Shown: piece after piece, positions 1 to 9,206 of the stretch
Numbering within the stretch: the first letter of the stretch is position 1
Layout: each line of letters starts with the position of its first letter
Assembly (NCBI GenBank): GCA_947363565.1
Contig: CANAPP010000005.1
Coordinates: 1 to 64,000 of the forward strand
DNA length: 64,000 bases
Reading direction: 5' to 3'
Source: an uncultured Lachnospiraceae bacterium
GTDB taxonomy: Bacteria > Bacillota > Clostridia > Lachnospirales > Lachnospiraceae
Position numbers and translations under genes: made by a program
Notes under the pieces: model-generated
The model's input: only the letters and a program-made list of their open reading frames with translations
What the model was told of the DNA's origin: nothing
Database searches by the model: none

Positions 1-58
1 GTCCCAACTGGCTGTTGGGTACTGAAACCCTACACTTATATATTAGGAGGAGAAAAGA
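1..58 (+). promoter_or_regulatory. Leader of the peptide transporter gene
   Basis: This is the visible part of the 5' region. It holds a short inverted repeat (CCAAC-TGGCT-GTTGG, about 4-18) and a strong ribosome site AGGAGGAG seven bases before the ATG at 59. The promoter probably lies outside the window. Confidence 0.5.
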
Positions 59-1444
59 ATGGGAGAAACACAAGTAAAACAAAAACATCCAAAAGGATTC
101 TATGCCTGCTGTATTACGTTTACCTTTGAACGGCTGGCATTCTATGGGGCAAAGCCGCTGCTGCTTTTATTTCTGATCACGGCAGTTGCGGAAGGGGGAC
201 TTGGCGTCGAGCGGACGGACGCTGCTGTTATGGCGGCGAATCTGACGGCCTATACCTATATGGCGCCGCTGATCGGCGGTGTGATCTGCGACCGCTGGAT
301 GGGGGCGCGATATGCGATCGCACTGGGATACATTATCATGGCCGTCGGCTATATCGTCGGTTACCGGGCGCAGGGACCCGGCGGGGTCAATGCGATGATC
401 ATCCTGGTTTCCATCGGTACAGGATTCTTTAAGGGAAACTTAAATGCGCTGATCGGACGTCAGTATAAGAGCAAAGAGCTTTTGGATACCGCATTTTCCA
501 TCCAGTATTCTTATGTAAATGTGGGGGCGTTTTTCGGCTCGCTGCTCACCGGTTATCTGTATCTGCACTTATTCAAAAGGGGAGAAGTGCTTGGCTTCAG
601 GCAGTGCCTTCTGATGGCGGCGCTGTGGTGCGTTGTTGGTTTAGTATGGTTCGTACTGAACTGGAAGAACCTGCAGGGACAGGGCATCAAGCCGTTTAAG
701 TACCTTACAGATGAGAAAGGAAATATCATCGGCTCTACCGTAGAGGATAAGGGCGATGCCAAAAAGGATGAGCCGCTTACGCCTCTGGAGAGGAACCGCG
801 TGCTTGCTATCGTACTTGTATCCGCATTTTCCATGCTGTTCTGGCTGTTCTACTATCAGCAGGATCTGGCTCTTGTCATCTATATGACAGACTATGTGAA
901 GATGTCGATCGGTTCTTTTGCGATCCCGCCGTCATGGATCACGACTACATGGAACGGGCTTTTATGTATCGCGCTCGGCGGAGTGATGGCTGCCATCTGG
1001 AAAAAGCTTGCGGCACGTCCTCAGGGCGATATGAATATGTTCAAAAAAGTAGCGTTAAGCTTCCTGTTCGTCGGGCTTGCATTCGGGATCATGGTAGTGT
1101 GTGAATTTCTGCGCGGTGTCGGGGCAGACCCGTCGGTAAAGGCAAGCGTAGTGTTCCCATTTTTGTTCGCCACAGTCATCACCGTGGGCGAGATGTGCTT
1201 TTCACCGCTGCGTAATTCCTTCGTAAGCAAATACGCACCGAAGAAGTATGTGTCACTTTTGATGGGGGTTATCGCCGTGTCGACTTTCGGCGCGAATAAG
1301 CTGAGCCCGTTTGTACAGGCGTTTATTGAAAAATTCGATGTGTTCCCGGTATTTGTAGGGATTTTTGCATTGATGCTGGTGTTCGCCGCGCTGATCTGGC
1401 TGGCCAACGGCAAACTTAACCGTCTGGTTGAGGGAAAAGATTAA
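59..1444 (+). CDS. POT/PTR2-family peptide MFS transporter
   Basis: 461-residue integral membrane protein of the proton-dependent oligopeptide transporter family, expected to import di- and tripeptides. Many hydrophobic helices are visible. The family signature GGVICDRWMGARYAI lies near residues 77-91 and the aromatic FWLFYYQQ segment near 261-268. The start has an AGGAGGAG ribosome site. Oddity: the TM1 motif ExxERFxYYG reads F21-T-F-E24-R25-L-A-F-Y-G here, so the first glutamate, important for proton coupling in characterised members, is replaced by phenylalanine. Substrate or coupling may therefore differ. The gene is monocistronic, closed by the hairpin at 1463-1500. Its neighbours (aminotransferase, glutamate dehydrogenase) fit peptide or amino-acid catabolism. 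Family assignment is firm; substrate is inferred. Confidence 0.87.
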   Translation: MGETQVKQKHPKGFYACCITFTFERLAFYGAKPLLLLFLITAVAEGGLGVERTDAAVMAANLTAYTYMAPLIGGVICDRWMGARYAIALGYIIMAVGYIVGYRAQGPGGVNAMIILVSIGTGFFKGNLNALIGRQYKSKELLDTAFSIQYSYVNVGAFFGSLLTGYLYLHLFKRGEVLGFRQCLLMAALWCVVGLVWFVLNWKNLQGQGIKPFKYLTDEKGNIIGSTVEDKGDAKKDEPLTPLERNRVLAIVLVSAFSMLFWLFYYQQDLALVIYMTDYVKMSIGSFAIPPSWITTTWNGLLCIALGGVMAAIWKKLAARPQGDMNMFKKVALSFLFVGLAFGIMVVCEFLRGVGADPSVKASVVFPFLFATVITVGEMCFSPLRNSFVSKYAPKKYVSLLMGVIAVSTFGANKLSPFVQAFIEKFDVFPVFVGIFALMLVFAALIWLANGKLNRLVEGKD

Positions 1445-1462
1445 ACAGAATAAAGAAAAACG

Positions 1463-1500
1463 GCTGCCGGGATGTAAGGAACATCCCGGCAGCTTTTTTA
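1463..1500 (+). terminator. Rho-independent terminator of the POT gene
   Basis: Perfect 13-bp stem GCTGCCGGGATGT (1463-1475) with ACATCCCGGCAGC (1481-1493), loop AAGGA, followed by six T. It lies 19 bases after the transporter stop codon and also separates that gene from the convergent LysR gene. Confidence 0.93.
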
Positions 1501-1517
1501 TCATCTACCTGCGCATT

Positions 1518-2468
1518 TTACACGCCCTGCGTGTCTTCGACCGCCATCTTCATAAACTCTGCCATGCTCCTGGTAAAATATTTATTCTTCTTATACCAGA
1601 AATATACATTGCGCTCCGCCGCCGGGTCATCGAGCTTATAGTAGATAATATTCGCGTTCGGCTTCTGGCTTAGGACTACCGTGTCACTGACAAAGGAGAT
1701 CCCCATCTCTTTTTCCGTAAGCTGATAGGTCATCAGAAGCTGGTCCAGCTTAAGGGTCACCTGGGGAATCATGCCGGCTCTTTTGCAGATTGCCTCCACA
1801 CGCTCCCTCGTATCGTTGTGGGCGCGCAGCACGACGAAAGGATCGTTTTCAAAAAGCTTTAAGGATACGCCCAGGGTTTCTTCCTTGATGTGTACCTGGT
1901 TTAAGATATCCTCTGCCGTCAGTCCGCAGGCTGCGGCTCCTTGATTGCTCCGGAAGGATGCGGGCACCGCCAGCAGGAGATGTTCCTTCATAAAGAACCT
2001 TTTTTCGTAGATTTCCGGGTCCATGGGGTAGTTGTCGACGATCAGGTCTAGGTCTCCGGAAAAAAGCTTCTTTTCAAGCTGGCTGGTATGCCCCTCCACC
2101 ACGTTCATCTTCACATTGGGGTAGGTCTTGTGGAACCGGTGTATGGCGTTTGGGAGGACGAAAGCCATGAACAGGAATGTTCCGCCAATGCTTAAGCGGC
2201 CGGTGCGCAGCTCATTCAGGTTACCGACGTAGCTTGCGAATTCCTCTTCCATATCCATCATCTTTTCTGTCATCTTGATATATTTTTTCCCGCATTCGGT
2301 AAGCTGTACGGGGGTCATGCTCCGGTCAAAAAGCGGCATCCCAATCTTGTTTTCCGTCTTTTTCACCGTCGCACTGAGGGCAGGCTGGGAAATATATAAA
2401 TTCTTTGCGGCTTTGGAAAAGCTTCCTTCCTTATACACCTCATAGATGTATCTCATATTTGAAAACAT
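1518..2468 (-). CDS. LysR-family transcriptional regulator
   Basis: 316 residues, the usual LysR length. The N-terminal winged helix-turn-helix spans residues 1-60 (IYEVYKEGSFSKAAKNLYIS, then QPALSATVKKTE) and is followed by a linker helix and a periplasmic-binding-protein-like effector domain from about residue 90. The start has the ribosome site GGAGGAGATC. It is transcribed divergently from the aminotransferase at 2754, and an inverted repeat of LysR type (ATAAG-N6-CTTAT) lies between them at 2559-2578. It may therefore control itself and the aminotransferase or the convergent peptide transporter. The effector is unknown, probably an amino acid or keto acid by context. Confidence 0.9.
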   Translation of the reverse strand: MFSNMRYIYEVYKEGSFSKAAKNLYISQPALSATVKKTENKIGMPLFDRSMTPVQLTECGKKYIKMTEKMMDMEEEFASYVGNLNELRTGRLSIGGTFLFMAFVLPNAIHRFHKTYPNVKMNVVEGHTSQLEKKLFSGDLDLIVDNYPMDPEIYEKRFFMKEHLLLAVPASFRSNQGAAACGLTAEDILNQVHIKEETLGVSLKLFENDPFVVLRAHNDTRERVEAICKRAGMIPQVTLKLDQLLMTYQLTEKEMGISFVSDTVVLSQKPNANIIYYKLDDPAAERNVYFWYKKNKYFTRSMAEFMKMAVEDTQGV

Positions 2469-2558
2469 GATCTCCTCCTTAAGTATCTCTCGATGTTGTC
2501 CTGTATTTAATTTTAATGCAGTTTTTTTTCGCCTGCAAATACATGAAACAAATAATAC

Positions 2559-2578
2559 TTATAAGTCTATACTTATAA
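2559..2578. promoter_or_regulatory. Candidate LysR operator
   Basis: Inverted repeat TTATAAG-N6-CTTATAA in the divergent lysR/aminotransferase intergenic region. It contains the ATAAG-N6-CTTAT form of the T-N11-A motif that LysR-type proteins commonly bind. It lies about 118 bases upstream of the aminotransferase -35 box. Binding by the neighbouring regulator is inferred. Confidence 0.5.
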
Positions 2579-2695
2579 TCCTATATGAAAATGTTATAAA
2601 AGGCAACCAGGTTTGCAATGGAGGGCGGATGTTTTGCGGAAGTATGGTCAGATAATATAAGTTTTTTTGTATAAGGTTTATATAAATATAGGTAT

Positions 2696-2724
2696 TTGTC
2701 AGATGAATTTTTTGTCTCTATAAT
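2696..2724 (+). promoter_or_regulatory. Sigma-A promoter of the aminotransferase gene
   Basis: TTGTCA (2696-2701), a 17-bp spacer and a perfect TATAAT (2719-2724). The expected start of transcription is near 2731, giving a leader of about 23 bases before the ATG at 2754. Confidence 0.78.
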
Positions 2725-2753
2725 GAGGGCATCAACAAATGAAAGGGGCACAA

Positions 2754-4043
2754 ATGATTATGATCCAGCCTGTTAATACACTTTCTAAGCCCGAGCTTGA
2801 AAAGCAGTTGTCTGAGCTTTGCCGGCAGTATGAGGACGTGAAGGGGAAGGGGCTTAAGCTTAATATGGCGCGGGGGAAACCGGCAGCGTCCCAGCTTGAC
2901 CTTAGCATGGATATGCTTCAGCTTCCGGCGGACTGTACGCTTGAGGACGGGACGGATGCCAGGAATTACGGGATCCTTGACGGAATCAGTGAGTGCAGGA
3001 AGCTTTTTGCAGATTTGCTTGGCCTTAAGGCGGAGCAGATAATTATCGGCGGAAATGCCAGCCTTAACACTATGTTCGATACATTAGCGTCGCTGTTTTT
3101 GTTCGGCACCCAGGGGCACAAGCCGTGGAGCCAGTTAAAGTATGAAGGACATACGCCGAAGTTCCTCTGCCCGGTGCCGGGTTATGACAGACACTTTACC
3201 ATGTGCGAAGAGCTGGGCGTAGAGATGATCCCGGTTCCGCTTCTTGAGGACGGTCCTGATATGGAGGTTGTTACTGAGCTTGCCGCGAAGGATGAGGATA
3301 TCAAGGGTATGTGGTGCGTACCGGTACATTCCAATCCCCAGGGCGTCTGCTACAGCGACAAGACAGTACGGGCGCTTGCAGCGATGGAGACGGCCGCTGA
3401 TGATTTCCGGATCTTCTGGGACAACGCTTATGCCATCCACCACATTTACGAAGAGAAGACCGTGCTTAACATCATCGAGGAATGTGAAAAAGCCGGGCAT
3501 CCTGACCGTCCGTACTTCTTCTTCTCCACCTCGAAGATCACCTTCCCGGGAGCGGGAGTTTCCCTGATCTCCTCAAGTGATGCCAACATCAGGGAGTTAA
3601 AGGGGCATATGGCCGCGCAGACGATCGGCCACGACAAATTAAACCAGCTGCGCCATGTGCAGTTTTTCAAGACACCGGAGAATATCCGCCGGCATATGGA
3701 AAAACTTGCCGGCGAGCTTCGTCCGAAGTTTGACATGGTACTGGAAAGCCTCGATAAAGAGCTTAAAGGCAGCGGGCTTCTTAAGTGGCACAGCCCGAAG
3801 GGCGGATATTTCGTCTCCGTCGATACTCTTCCGGGATGCGCAAAACGGACCGTACAGCTTGCGAAGGAAGCCGGTGTTACTCTTACCGGCGCAGGGGCGA
3901 CCTGGCCTTACGGAAAAGACCCGGAGGACAGAAACATTCGCATCGCACCTTCCTTCCCGACCATTGACGAGCTTGAAAAGGCCGTTGAGATATTTATCCT
4001 CTGCGTAAAGATCGCGGGGATTGAAAAATTGTTAGAAGGATAA
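2754..4043 (+). CDS. Class I aminotransferase, MocR/aspartate-aminotransferase Ic type
   Basis: PLP-dependent transaminase of about 429 residues, fold type I. The PLP lysine is probably in FFFSTSKITFPGAG; other conserved elements are NMARGKPAASQLDL near the N terminus and NAYAIHHIYEE in the cofactor region. It resembles the subgroup sometimes annotated as aspartate aminotransferase type Ic. An in-frame ATG exists at 2739, but AAAGGGG (2742-2748) sits six bases before the ATG at 2754, and 2739 itself has no ribosome site. Glutamate dehydrogenase follows after 67 bases and could recycle the 2-oxoglutarate/glutamate pair used in transamination. Substrate range cannot be read from the sequence. 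Confidence 0.87.
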   Translation: MIMIQPVNTLSKPELEKQLSELCRQYEDVKGKGLKLNMARGKPAASQLDLSMDMLQLPADCTLEDGTDARNYGILDGISECRKLFADLLGLKAEQIIIGGNASLNTMFDTLASLFLFGTQGHKPWSQLKYEGHTPKFLCPVPGYDRHFTMCEELGVEMIPVPLLEDGPDMEVVTELAAKDEDIKGMWCVPVHSNPQGVCYSDKTVRALAAMETAADDFRIFWDNAYAIHHIYEEKTVLNIIEECEKAGHPDRPYFFFSTSKITFPGAGVSLISSSDANIRELKGHMAAQTIGHDKLNQLRHVQFFKTPENIRRHMEKLAGELRPKFDMVLESLDKELKGSGLLKWHSPKGGYFVSVDTLPGCAKRTVQLAKEAGVTLTGAGATWPYGKDPEDRNIRIAPSFPTIDELEKAVEIFILCVKIAGIEKLLEG

Positions 4044-4110
4044 ACGGCAGTAAGGAAAGATTACTGGACCGGAAACCGATAAAAATCATAAAGTATAAAG
4101 GAGAAAGATC

Positions 4111-5373
4111 ATGAGCAAACAGTATAATCCATATGATAACGTATTAAAAGTAGTGAAAAATGCGGCAGACATCCTCGGATTTTCCGACAGCGATATCGAG
4201 GCCATCAAGTATCCGGAGCGTGAGCTTCAGGTATCCATCCCGGTGCGCATGGACGACGGCTCCACACGGGTATTCCAGGGCTACCGCATCCAGCACTCTA
4301 CTTCACGCGGACCGGCCAAAGGCGGTATCCGTTTCCATCCGGCGGTAAATTCTGACGAGGTCCGCGCACTTGCGGCATGGATGACCTTCAAGTGTGCGGT
4401 TGTCAACATCCCCTACGGCGGCGGCAAGGGCGGCGTGGTCTGCGATCCTAACGAGCTGTCTGAAAATGAGATTCGTGCCATCACCAGACGTTTTACGGCG
4501 GCCATCGCTCCGCTGATCGGACCAGAGCAGGATATCCCGGCTCCGGACGTAGGAACGAACGCGAAGGTTATGGGTTGGATGATGGATACCTACAGCATGT
4601 TAAAAGGCCACTGCATCCACGGCGTTGTGACCGGAAAGCCGATCGAGCTTGGCGGAGCGCTGGGAAGAAACGAGGCGACCGGCCGCGGCGTTATGTTCAC
4701 CACAAAAAATATGCTGGGCAAGAGAGGTATTGAGATGGCAGGAACGACCGTTGCCATCCAGGGTATGGGTAACGTAGGAAGCATCACCGCAAAGCTTCTT
4801 CATAAAGAAGGCATGAAGGTAGTGGCGGTAAGTGATGTGTCCGGCGGGATCTATAAGGCAGAAGGCCTGGATATCCCGGCAATTCTTGAATTCCTCTCCA
4901 AAGACAGAAAGAACCTGCTGAAAGACTACAACGAGGACGGCCTGACCCGCATATCAAACAGCGAACTTTTAGAACTTGATGTCCAGGTACTCGTTCCGGC
5001 GGCTCTGGAAAACCAGATCAACGAAGGCAACGCAGACAGGATCCGCGCTAAGATCATCATCGAGGCTGCCAACGGGCCGATCACTGCAGAGGCCGACCAG
5101 ATTCTTGAGGAGAAAGGAATCACCGTTGTACCGGACATCCTTGCCAATGCAGGCGGTGTTGTCGTTTCCTACTTCGAGTGGGTACAGAACATCCAGTCTG
5201 TTAGCTGGACGGAAGAGTCCGTAAATGAAAAATTAAAAGAGATCATGGATCCGGCATTTGAGGCCGTATGGAACATTGCCCATGAGAACAATACGACGCT
5301 CCGTATGGGCGCATACCTGATCGCAGTTAAGCGTGTCGTAGATGCAAAGCAGGCAAGGGCAATCTGGCCGTAA
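4111..5373 (+). CDS. Glutamate dehydrogenase
   Basis: 420 residues, the length of hexameric Glu/Leu/Phe/Val dehydrogenases. It interconverts glutamate with 2-oxoglutarate and ammonia using NAD(P). The substrate-binding region carries GPAKGGIRFHP and the catalytic-lysine segment VNIPYGGGKGGV. The Rossmann motif is VAIQGMGNVGS near residue 216, followed by NEGNADRI and ILANAGGV segments. An AAAGGAG ribosome site sits seven to eight bases before the ATG. It follows the aminotransferase in the same direction and ends at a terminator (5426-5464), so the two may form one operon. The role is probably catabolic, since the neighbours are a peptide importer and a hydrogenase; cofactor preference is not certain. 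Confidence 0.94.
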   Translation: MSKQYNPYDNVLKVVKNAADILGFSDSDIEAIKYPERELQVSIPVRMDDGSTRVFQGYRIQHSTSRGPAKGGIRFHPAVNSDEVRALAAWMTFKCAVVNIPYGGGKGGVVCDPNELSENEIRAITRRFTAAIAPLIGPEQDIPAPDVGTNAKVMGWMMDTYSMLKGHCIHGVVTGKPIELGGALGRNEATGRGVMFTTKNMLGKRGIEMAGTTVAIQGMGNVGSITAKLLHKEGMKVVAVSDVSGGIYKAEGLDIPAILEFLSKDRKNLLKDYNEDGLTRISNSELLELDVQVLVPAALENQINEGNADRIRAKIIIEAANGPITAEADQILEEKGITVVPDILANAGGVVVSYFEWVQNIQSVSWTEESVNEKLKEIMDPAFEAVWNIAHENNTTLRMGAYLIAVKRVVDAKQARAIWP

Positions 5374-5425
5374 GCGGTAAACCGCAGATAAAAAATATAA
5401 GACGTTACAGTTTTTGCCATGAGCA

Positions 5426-5464
5426 GGGCAAGGTATACCAAAGCGTGTGCCTTGCCCGTTTTTT
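5426..5464 (+). terminator. Terminator after glutamate dehydrogenase
   Basis: Stem GGGCAAGG (5426-5433) with CCTTGCCC (5450-5457), extended by weaker inner pairing, followed by GTTTTTT. It lies about 50 bases after the stop codon. Confidence 0.88.
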
Positions 5465-5513
5465 GCGTTAAATGCATGACACAGCCGTTAAAAAAACTAC
5501 TTTTGCTAAAAAC

Positions 5514-5542
5514 CTTACAAATTGTATTTATAATGCTATAAT
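5514..5542 (+). promoter_or_regulatory. Promoter of the hydrogenase operon
   Basis: CTTACA (5514-5519), 17-bp spacer, perfect TATAAT (5537-5542). Predicted initiation near 5549 leaves an untranslated leader of about 60 bases. Confidence 0.7.
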
Positions 5543-5609
5543 GAATTTACTTATATGAATTGAAGACATTTGTATTGGGGAAAATCTGACGAAAGAAGGT
5601 ATGATAAGA

Positions 5610-7442
5610 ATGAGCAGACTAGAGCTTGATTCGCCGAAAAAAGCCCGTATTGTCATGGAAGAACTTTACAAGGATTTAGAGCGAAGAATTGAATCAAGCC
5701 CTCCGGGGCTCTGTCCGGTTGATATGTCGCGCGCATTTCTGGAGCTGTGCCACGCGCAGACTTGTGGGAAATGCGTACCGTGCCGTATCGGGCTTGGACA
5801 ACTGAACCATTTCATCAAGGACGTGCTTGACGGAAAAGCGACGATGGAGACACTGGAAGTTATGGAGCAGACTGCCCTTTCCATTATGGAATCCGCAGAC
5901 TGCGCGATTGGCTACGAGGCGGCCAACATGGTGTACAAGGGGCTGATTGGATACCGTGATGATTATATTGAGCATATTGAGCATGGGCGCTGCACCTGTA
6001 CATACAGCCAGCCTGTACCGTGCGTTTCCCTGTGTCCGGCACATGTGGATATCCCGGGATACGTTGCGCTGGTGGGAGAAGGACGCTATGCGGATGCCAT
6101 AAGGTTAATACGCAAGGACAATCCATTCCCGACTACATGCGGCTTTATCTGTGAGCATCCGTGCGAGGCGAGATGCCGCAGGAATATGATGGACGACGCA
6201 GTAAATATCCGGGGGCTTAAGCGTGTTGCCGCAGATTTCGCGGGAGAGGTTGACCCGCCGGCATGTGCACCGTCAACGGGCAAGAAAGTTGCCGTATTGG
6301 GCGGAGGCCCGGGAGGTTTAAGCGCGGCGTATTATCTGCAGCTTATGGGCCATCAGACTACCGTATACGAGATGCTGCCTAAGCTTGGGGGTATGCTCCG
6401 CTACGGCATCCCGAACTACCGTCTACCGAAGGACCGTCTGGAGGACGATGTGAACGCCATCTTGAAGACCGGCGTTGAGGTAAAGCACGGGCTTAAGATT
6501 GGGCCGGACATTACAATCCAGCAGCTCCAGAAGGAGTACGATGCAGTGCTGATCACCATCGGCGCAAGCACCGACAAAAAGCTGGGGCTTGAAGGGGAAG
6601 AGGCGGAAGGAATCTTCTCCGCGGTTCAGTTCTTGAGGAACGTAGGAAAGAATATCATCATGGATCTTACGGGCAAGGAAGTTGCGGTTATTGGGGGCGG
6701 CAATGTAACTATGGATGCTGTCCGCACGGCGAAACGTCTCGGCGCGAAGAAGGTCAGTGTCGTATATCGTAGAAGAGTGGCGGATATGACTGCCCTGCCG
6801 TCAGAGATTGAGGGCGCGATTGCAGAGGGCATTGAAGTGCAGACGCTTAAAGCTCCGTCCTCTCTCGACATCGATGAGAATAATCATGTAAAGGGTATCT
6901 ATGTATCTCCGCAGATGATCAGCGCCATCAAGGACGGACGCGCCAGCATCAGGCCTACAGGCGAGGAGGACATCTATATTCCGTGCGATATCTTAGTGGT
7001 TGCCATTGGGCAGAATATTGAGACAAAGCATTTTGAAGATGCGGGAATTCCGGTAAACCGGGGCAAGATTGTGACAAAGAACAACGGCGCGATTGAGAAC
7101 CTTCCGGGCGTGTTCGCCGGTGGAGACTGTGCAAGCGGACCGGCATCTGTAATCAAAGCGATTGCCGCAGCCAAAGTTGCGGCAGCGAATATTGACGAGT
7201 ATCTGGGCTACCATCATGAGATTTCCTGTGATGTGGAGATTCCGGAGGCGCGTCTTGACGACCGCACACCATGCGGCAGAGTGAACCTGACCGAGCGTGA
7301 GGCTTGCGAGAGAGTGAAGGACTGGGACGGCTGTGAGAACTGCATGACCGAGCGTGAGGCAAAGCAGGAGGCAAGCCGGTGCTTACGGTGCGACCACTTT
7401 GGATATGGAATCTTTAAAGGAGGCAGAGAGACATTATGGTAA
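5610..7442 (+). CDS. NuoF-like Fe-S / GltD-like flavoprotein fusion, probable electron-input subunit of the hydrogenase
   Basis: About 610 residues in three parts. Residues 40-110 resemble the 4Fe-4S domain at the end of NuoF (CGKCVPCRIG plus a later Cys in ESADCAIG). Residues 130-220 are a Cys-rich Fer4_20/GltD N-terminal domain (CSLCPAHVDIPGY, CGFICEHPCEARCRR). From residue 225 there is a GltD/NfnB-type pyridine nucleotide-disulfide oxidoreductase with FAD motif VAVLGGGPGGLSAAY and NAD(P)H motif VAVIGGGNVTMDAVR followed by VVYRRR, a basic patch often linked to NADPH. A last Cys pair lies in CENC and SRCLRC. The ATG at 5601 is one base from the AAGAAGG site, so 5610 is preferred. Its stop overlaps the hydrogenase start (ATGGTAA), indicating translational coupling. 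Electron transfer between NAD(P)H and the hydrogenase is inferred. Confidence 0.82.
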   Translation: MSRLELDSPKKARIVMEELYKDLERRIESSPPGLCPVDMSRAFLELCHAQTCGKCVPCRIGLGQLNHFIKDVLDGKATMETLEVMEQTALSIMESADCAIGYEAANMVYKGLIGYRDDYIEHIEHGRCTCTYSQPVPCVSLCPAHVDIPGYVALVGEGRYADAIRLIRKDNPFPTTCGFICEHPCEARCRRNMMDDAVNIRGLKRVAADFAGEVDPPACAPSTGKKVAVLGGGPGGLSAAYYLQLMGHQTTVYEMLPKLGGMLRYGIPNYRLPKDRLEDDVNAILKTGVEVKHGLKIGPDITIQQLQKEYDAVLITIGASTDKKLGLEGEEAEGIFSAVQFLRNVGKNIIMDLTGKEVAVIGGGNVTMDAVRTAKRLGAKKVSVVYRRRVADMTALPSEIEGAIAEGIEVQTLKAPSSLDIDENNHVKGIYVSPQMISAIKDGRASIRPTGEEDIYIPCDILVVAIGQNIETKHFEDAGIPVNRGKIVTKNNGAIENLPGVFAGGDCASGPASVIKAIAAAKVAAANIDEYLGYHHEISCDVEIPEARLDDRTPCGRVNLTEREACERVKDWDGCENCMTEREAKQEASRCLRCDHFGYGIFKGGRETLW

Positions 7443-9181
7443 ATCTTACAATTGATGGAAAACAGATATCTGTACAGGAAAACACCACAATCATGGAAGC
7501 TGCCGCTCAGAACGGGATTCCGATTCCGAAACTCTGTTATCTGAAGGGAATCAATGAGATTGCAGCGTGCCGTGTGTGTGTCGTTGAATTAGAGGGAAAA
7601 GAAAAATTAATTACATCCTGCAATAATGTGGCGGAAGAGGGCATGGTCATCTATACTAACAGCCCGAAAGTAAGAAGGCACAGGAGGAATACGGTGGAGC
7701 TTATCCTGTCACAGCATGACTGTCTGTGCGTGACGTGTCCAAGGAGCGGCAACTGCAGCTTGCAGAAGGTTGCGAATGATTTGGATATCCTGGAGATTCC
7801 GTTTAAGCAGGAGTTGGAGCACCAGCCGTGGAACAGGGAATTTCCGTTAATCCGCAATTCTGCCAAATGTATTAAGTGCATGCGCTGTATCCAGGTCTGC
7901 GACAAGGTGCAGGGACTTCATATCTGGGATTTGGAAGGAACCGGCTCCCGCACGACAGTAAATGTATCCGGCCACAAAAAGATTGAGGATTCCGCATGTT
8001 CCCTGTGCGGTCAGTGTATTACCCACTGCCCGGTAGGAGCGCTTACCGAGAGGAGCGATACGGGGAAGGTATGGAAGGCAATTGCCGACCCGGACAAGAT
8101 TGTGGTTGCACAGGTTGCCCCGGCGGTGCGCGCGGCGTGGGGAGAATATCTGGGTCTTGCGCCTGAGGACGCGACTATTGGAAAGATACTTGATTCCCTG
8201 AAACGGATGGGCGTAGATTATGCATTTGACACTTGTTTCTCGGCAGACCTTACGATTATGGAAGAAGGTACGGAGTTCGTCAAGAGGTTTACTTCCGGTG
8301 AATTGAAAGAGCGTCCGATGTTTACCTCCTGCTGCCCGGGATGGGTGAGGTTTATCAAATCCCAGTTCCCGCATCTGGTGAAATACCTGTCTTCCGCAAA
8401 GTCGCCGCAGCAGATGTTCGGCGCAGTCATGAAGACTTATTTCGCGCAGAAACTTGGCGTAAGCCCGGAGAGGATTTTTACCGTATCTGTAATGCCGTGC
8501 GTGGCGAAGAAGGCAGAGCGGGAGATGGAGCTTTTCTATGAGGAATACGCAGGGCATGATATTGACGCGGTTGTTACTACAAGAGAGCTGGTAAGGATGA
8601 TTCGCTCAACACACATTAGCCCGGATACCCTTAAGGATATCGAGAGCGACCGCCCGATGCAGGAAGGCACGGGGGCGGGCGTTATCTTCGGAGCGACCGG
8701 CGGCGTTATGGAGGCGGCTTTAAGGAGCGCTTACTTCCTGATCAAGGGCGAGAATCCTCCGGCGGATGCTTTCAAGGCAGTCCGCGCTCAGGGATTTAAC
8801 GAGAACAACGGCGTTCAGGAGGCGACCTTCACAGTGGACGATATTCAGGTGAGGACTGCGGTAGTCAGCGGGCTTGGCAATACAAGGGCGCTCATTAATA
8901 AGATTGAGAAGGGCGAGGTTCAGTATGACTTCGTGGAAGTCATGGCGTGTCCGGGAGGCTGCGTAGGCGGCGGCGGGCAGCCAATCCATGACGGCGAGGA
9001 GCTTGCGTTTGAGCGCGGCAAGAATCTGTATTATCTGGATGAACATGCGAATCTCAGGTACTCTCATGAGAATCCGGATATTGACCTGCTCTACAAGGAA
9101 TTCTTCGGCGAGCCGAATGGACATAAGGCGCATATGCTGTTACATAGCGACCATTTGGATGATCTGGCGAACGGAAGGTAA
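7436..9181 (+). CDS. [FeFe] hydrogenase, group A, multi-cluster
   Basis: 581 residues with the layout of clostridial HydA/CpI. The N-terminal [2Fe-2S] ferredoxin domain has C34, C45, C48 and C62. The His-ligated [4Fe-4S] cluster has H94-x3-C98-x2-C101-x5-C107. Two 4Fe-4S clusters use C145/C148/C151/C155 and C188/C191/C194/C198. H-cluster motifs are TSCCPGW (residues 297-303, with the proton-relay Cys at 299), MPCVAKK (353-359) and MACPGGCVGGGGQP (from 503). All catalytic cysteines are present, so an active enzyme is expected: 2 H+ + 2 e- to H2. It is translationally coupled to the flavoprotein and closed by a terminator. HydE/F/G maturases are not in the window. Confidence 0.95.
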   Translation: MVNLTIDGKQISVQENTTIMEAAAQNGIPIPKLCYLKGINEIAACRVCVVELEGKEKLITSCNNVAEEGMVIYTNSPKVRRHRRNTVELILSQHDCLCVTCPRSGNCSLQKVANDLDILEIPFKQELEHQPWNREFPLIRNSAKCIKCMRCIQVCDKVQGLHIWDLEGTGSRTTVNVSGHKKIEDSACSLCGQCITHCPVGALTERSDTGKVWKAIADPDKIVVAQVAPAVRAAWGEYLGLAPEDATIGKILDSLKRMGVDYAFDTCFSADLTIMEEGTEFVKRFTSGELKERPMFTSCCPGWVRFIKSQFPHLVKYLSSAKSPQQMFGAVMKTYFAQKLGVSPERIFTVSVMPCVAKKAEREMELFYEEYAGHDIDAVVTTRELVRMIRSTHISPDTLKDIESDRPMQEGTGAGVIFGATGGVMEAALRSAYFLIKGENPPADAFKAVRAQGFNENNGVQEATFTVDDIQVRTAVVSGLGNTRALINKIEKGEVQYDFVEVMACPGGCVGGGGQPIHDGEELAFERGKNLYYLDEHANLRYSHENPDIDLLYKEFFGEPNGHKAHMLLHSDHLDDLANGR

Positions 9182-9206
9182 AAAATGCAAGTATTAGCGA
9201 GCAGAC

